Of a DNA stretch of 8,623 bases, positions 6,894 to 8,623 are shown piece by piece. This DNA comes from Nitrososphaerales archaeon TH1920 (GTDB taxonomy: Archaea > Thermoproteota > Nitrososphaeria > Nitrososphaerales > Nitrososphaeraceae): NCBI GenBank assembly GCA_014523495.1, contig JAATVM010000227.1, forward strand, positions 1 to 8,623, read 5' to 3'. Both the position numbers and the translations under genes were made by a program. Each line of letters begins with the position of its first letter. Position 1 is the stretch's first letter. The notes under the pieces were generated by a model, which ran no database searches, was not told the origin of the DNA, and saw only the letters and a list, made by a program, of their open reading frames with translations.

Positions 6894-6905
6894 ACATATT
6901 ATAAC
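6894..6905 (-). promoter_or_regulatory. TATA box of the 83-residue protein gene
   Basis: The minus strand reads GTTATAATATGT, centred about 33 nt before the ATG at 6867, so transcription probably starts within 10 nt of the start codon. It overlaps the left arm of the inverted repeat at 6901-6934. Confidence 0.5.
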
Positions 6906-6934
6906 ATTTTTGTTTGTGTACTGAAAAATGTTAT
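6901..6934. repeat. perfect 11-bp inverted repeat next to a TATA box
   Basis: ATAACATTTTT (6901-6911) and AAAAATGTTAT (6924-6934) are exact reverse complements separated by 12 nt. The left arm overlaps the TATA element of the 83-residue gene, so it may be an operator. Alternatively it folds as a hairpin in the 3' trailer of the TFB transcript. Confidence 0.6.
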
Positions 6935-6950
6935 TTTTAAAAATCTTGTA

Positions 6951-6974
6951 TTAAAAATAAAATAAAAAAATAAT
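6951..6974 (-). terminator. T-rich terminator region of the TFB gene
   Basis: About 25-50 nt past the TFB stop codon, the minus strand has several T-runs in succession (T7, T4, T5). Such T-tracts without a stem are typical of archaeal RNA polymerase termination. Confidence 0.45.
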
Positions 6975-6998
6975 TATGAAATAATCAGTAATAAACTG

Positions 6999-7970
6999 TC
7001 ACGATATCTCATTGTTGACTTGTTGACTATCTAAAATTGTTTTTATTTCCTTGCATCTTTTCCTTAATGAAACTGTAGAAATATCTGCCACTTGACACAC
7101 TTCAACCTGTCGCAAAAATTCATTGCAATCTTGTGATGCAATGTAAATTATAGCTCCAGCAAAAGCACGTGGATTTTTTCCAATTGAAATTCTGCTATGT
7201 TGAACTAGTGAGAAAATTCTAAGGGCTTCCCTTTTTGTCCTTTCAGTAAGTTTCAATCTATTTGAAATAAGTGTTACATAATCAATTCCTTGAATAACCG
7301 GAATCTTTAAGGAAAGTTCTTTCAAGATCAATTTATAGTGTGACATGATTTCCTTAGTAGGAAGATTGCACACATAAGCTATATCTGATATTGTTTTTGG
7401 TATTGCTATCTCTCTACAAGCTGCATAAATAGATGCCGCAACAAGCGAGACGGTAGACCTCCCCTTCGCTAATTTTCGTATTGCCGCTTTACGATATATA
7501 TACGCCGCATTTTCCATAACGGCTGGACTCAGGTAGAGCTTGTCGCCAAAATTGTTCAGATATTTTAGGGCTTTATCCAGGTTCCTTGAAATTGAATCAT
7601 TAAGTTGAGATCTATTGTTCCATGTTCTTAATCTTTGAATCGTTTCTTTTTGTGCTGGATCTAACATTTTTCCTCTTCCATCGGTATCATTTAATCCAAT
7701 TAGCGTAGACAGTCCCTTATGACTAACTGTTAGTGATTCTGGCATACCTATACGGGATTTATCCTTATATTCGCTTTTTTCAAAATATGACAGCTCATTG
7801 TTGTAGATTTTTTCGCTCGAAACACACCCACAAGAGCTACAAACATATTCGCTTGAGAGTACATCTAGGACCAGTGTATAATTTTGACATTGATTACATT
7901 GTACGCCATTACCTACATTTGATTTTACTGATTCGTCATCTTGAATCTCTTTACCATTTTCTAAGGCCAT
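6999..7970 (-). CDS. tfb: transcription initiation factor B (TFB, archaeal TFIIB)
   Basis: TFB binds the TATA-TBP complex and the BRE element and recruits RNA polymerase. The 323-residue protein has the full family layout. The N-terminal zinc ribbon has C25/C28 and C44/C47 (CNQC...CSSC). The B-reader/linker includes SRIGMPESL (72-80) and GLSTLIG (86-92), followed by the IQRLRTWNNRSQ block. Two cyclin-fold repeats follow, about 115-210 (containing GRSTVSLVAASIYAACRE) and 215-305 (containing NPRAFAGAIIYIASQ). Nothing is truncated and key residues are intact. The ATG at 7970 is preceded by AGGAG on the minus strand, an unusually clear Shine-Dalgarno sequence for this window. Nitrososphaeria usually carry several TFB paralogues, so this may be one of a set used for alternative promoter classes. 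Confidence 0.97.
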   Translation of the reverse strand: MALENGKEIQDDESVKSNVGNGVQCNQCQNYTLVLDVLSSEYVCSSCGCVSSEKIYNNELSYFEKSEYKDKSRIGMPESLTVSHKGLSTLIGLNDTDGRGKMLDPAQKETIQRLRTWNNRSQLNDSISRNLDKALKYLNNFGDKLYLSPAVMENAAYIYRKAAIRKLAKGRSTVSLVAASIYAACREIAIPKTISDIAYVCNLPTKEIMSHYKLILKELSLKIPVIQGIDYVTLISNRLKLTERTKREALRIFSLVQHSRISIGKNPRAFAGAIIYIASQDCNEFLRQVEVCQVADISTVSLRKRCKEIKTILDSQQVNNEIS

Positions 7971-7974
7971 CTTT

Positions 7975-7980
7975 ACTCCT
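7975..7980 (-). promoter_or_regulatory. Shine-Dalgarno sequence of tfb
   Basis: The minus strand reads AGGAGT, 4 nt before the tfb ATG (AGGAGTAAAGATG). It fixes the start codon and implies a leadered transcript. Confidence 0.6.
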
Positions 7981-8032
7981 AATGTTAGCAGATTCTTTTA
8001 TTATCAATAGTTTTTCTAGAATTCAGACTCTC

Positions 8033-8041
8033 TTTATAATA
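8033..8041 (-). promoter_or_regulatory. TATA-like element for tfb
   Basis: The minus strand reads ATTATAAAG, centred about 67 nt before the ATG. Transcription would begin near 8010, giving a leader of about 40 nt that contains the Shine-Dalgarno site. A closer AT-rich stretch (about 7993-8004) would give a leaderless transcript lacking that site, so I prefer this one. Confidence 0.4.
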
Positions 8042-8128
8042 ACGGTTATCTATTAGAAACTCAAATCAAAATGGGTAATAAAGTGGTATTGTCGAGGCAA
8101 AATCGTATTTTTGTTTCTTAAATAAGAA

Positions 8129-8136
8129 TCTATAAA
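8129..8136 (+). promoter_or_regulatory. TATA-like element upstream of the small ORF
   Basis: TCTATAAA on the plus strand is a good TATA-type match. It predicts a transcription start near 8158-8160, about 70 nt before the 30-codon ORF. No other plus-strand gene lies close downstream. Confidence 0.35.
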
Positions 8137-8228
8137 TGTTTAGTTTAGTAAGATAACTCAATTCTGGTACTATTCAGCCGATAGTTCGGTCAATTATACG
8201 GTAATTAGTCCTAATAGAGTAATCATTC

Positions 8229-8321
8229 ATGTTAATGGCTAGAATCCACAGAAAAGTATCTACCCATACCCATCCAAAAACTCAAGAAGAATATTTTTCA
8301 TACTGGAAATTAAATTTTTAA
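8229..8321 (+). CDS. possible 30-residue small ORF, basic and His-containing
   Basis: The frame reads MLMARIHRKVSTHTHPKTQ, then EEYFSYWKLNF and a TAA stop. A second ATG at 8235 would give a 28-residue form. The N-terminal half is basic with three histidines, and the C-terminal half is aromatic. I do not recognise it. In its favour are a TATA-like element about 95 nt upstream and a hairpin with a T-run 35 nt downstream, which together would form a short transcription unit. Against it are its length, the lack of a Shine-Dalgarno sequence, and the expected number of chance ORFs this size. It could also be a decayed gene fragment, or an unrelated stretch of a noncoding RNA. Confidence 0.25.
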   Translation: MLMARIHRKVSTHTHPKTQEEYFSYWKLNF

Positions 8322-8355
8322 ATATAAAACTTGGATCAAAGCGGTGTTCCTTTGA

Positions 8356-8385
8356 ATACTATCTTTTAGGATAGTATCTGTTTTT
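8356..8385 (+). terminator. 8-bp perfect hairpin followed by T5, terminator-like
   Basis: ATACTATC (8356-8363) pairs perfectly with GATAGTAT (8370-8377) across a TTTTAG loop. CTG and five T follow (8381-8385). A third copy of the AATACTAT word lies at 8391-8398, and TTTGAA (8351-8356) can pair with TTCAAA (8398-8403) to enclose the whole element. Confidence 0.4.
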
Positions 8386-8469
8386 GGTCCAATACTATTC
8401 AAAAGATCATCAAGTTTATATGATTTTCAAGTTTTCGAAAATTCTACGAGCTCTTAAAGTTTGTTTTGG

Positions 8470-8506
8470 TTACCTACTGTGCTCTATAACTTGCTTTACC
8501 TACAGT
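8470..8506. repeat. two near-identical 11-bp direct repeats, TTACCTAC(T/A)GT
   Basis: TTACCTACTGT (8470-8480) and TTACCTACAGT (8496-8506) differ at one base and are spaced 26 bp start to start. Their ends also form a short inverted pair (TACTGT/ACAGTA). They abut the inverted repeat at 8506-8536, suggesting a composite control region. Confidence 0.4.
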
Positions 8507-8536
8507 ATAAACGTATGATAGAATAGAACGTTTATA
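8506..8536. promoter_or_regulatory. 9-bp perfect inverted repeat with an embedded TATA-like half site
   Basis: TATAAACGT (8506-8514) and ACGTTTATA (8528-8536) are exact reverse complements separated by 13 nt, with half-site centres 22 bp apart, about two helical turns. That geometry suits a dimeric DNA-binding protein. The right arm contains TTTATATT, a possible TATA box firing rightward toward a gene beyond the edge. The left arm could serve the minus strand. Confidence 0.5.
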
Positions 8537-8623
8537 TTGTTATAATGGCAGAAATGCCTAAATATTTCTCTAATTTGATACTGTTGGACGGGTTTTGAAG
8601 TCAAAAATATGGATATTTGTATC

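Larger units (their letters stand above)
7971..8623. other. 653-base region without a long gene, upstream of tfb
   Basis: From left to right it holds the tfb leader and promoter (to about 8041), an AT-rich stretch, a TATA-like element (8129-8136), a possible 30-codon ORF (8229-8321), a hairpin with a T-run (8356-8385), short direct repeats (8470-8506) and an inverted repeat (8506-8536). I see no tRNA or recognisable structured RNA. At the right edge, ATGGATATTTGTATC begins at 8609 on the plus strand, and two minus-strand frames are open from the edge (to stops near 8570 and 8500). None is long enough to call. Confidence 0.6.

Noticed and set aside
7733..8056. Plus-strand ORF of 107 codons opposite the tfb N-terminus
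   Set aside because: It overlaps the TFB zinc-ribbon coding sequence and the tfb promoter, and its residues look like random translation.
8544..8597. 17-codon plus-strand ORF starting ATGGCAGAAATG after the dyad
   Set aside because: It is too short, has no recognisable family, and its start lies upstream of the transcription start predicted from the nearby TATA-like word.
8500..8623. Minus-strand open frames running in from the right edge
   Set aside because: Two frames are open for 17 and 40 codons. Neither gives a recognisable C-terminus, so a partial gene cannot be supported.

Overview
The window is archaeal and most likely comes from an AT-rich member of the Nitrososphaeria (Thaumarchaeota). 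I infer a soil-type lineage such as Nitrososphaera or Nitrosocosmicus, but only weakly, from overall style. The archaeal assignment rests on a transcription factor B (TFB) gene, an ABCE1/Rli1 ribosome-recycling ATPase, the start of a Trm5-type tRNA methyltransferase, a stand-alone 5S rRNA gene, and TATA-type rather than sigma-type promoters. No mobile element, CRISPR array, tRNA or toxin/antitoxin-like pair was found.

Layout: positions 1-2273 form a translation block. A minus-strand pair, rli1 (181-1977) followed 15 nt later by the N-terminus of trm5 (cut by the left edge), diverges from a plus-strand 5S rRNA (about 2114-2228). Positions 2274-4381 hold a minus-strand pair: the leucyl aminopeptidase gene pepA (M17 family), then an unrecognised 193-residue protein starting 38 nt beyond it. 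After a 300-base promoter region, the only large plus-strand gene (4710-6116) encodes a two-lobed RecA/KaiC-superfamily ATPase of the kind often labelled GvpD-like. Its 3' end overlaps by 13 nt with a convergent small winged-helix regulator (6104-6409). Then come a small Cys-containing conserved-looking protein (6616-6867, minus) and a complete TFB gene (6999-7970, minus).

The last 650 bases (7971-8623) carry no long gene. They hold the TFB promoter, a possible 30-codon ORF bracketed by a TATA-like element and a hairpin with a T-tract, and a 9-bp perfect inverted repeat next to short direct repeats that looks like a control region for a gene beyond the right edge.

How the genes work together: rli1, 5S rRNA and trm5 all serve ribosome or tRNA function. 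PepA is a housekeeping peptidase. The GvpD-like ATPase, the winged-helix protein and TFB are a regulatory-looking cluster, but nothing in the sequence proves that they act together. I see no convincing new multi-gene system. The best leads are the ATPase with a duplicated and degenerate second lobe, the perfect inverted repeats in promoter-like positions (4398-4416, 6901-6934, 8506-8536), and the possible small transcription unit at about 8158-8385.
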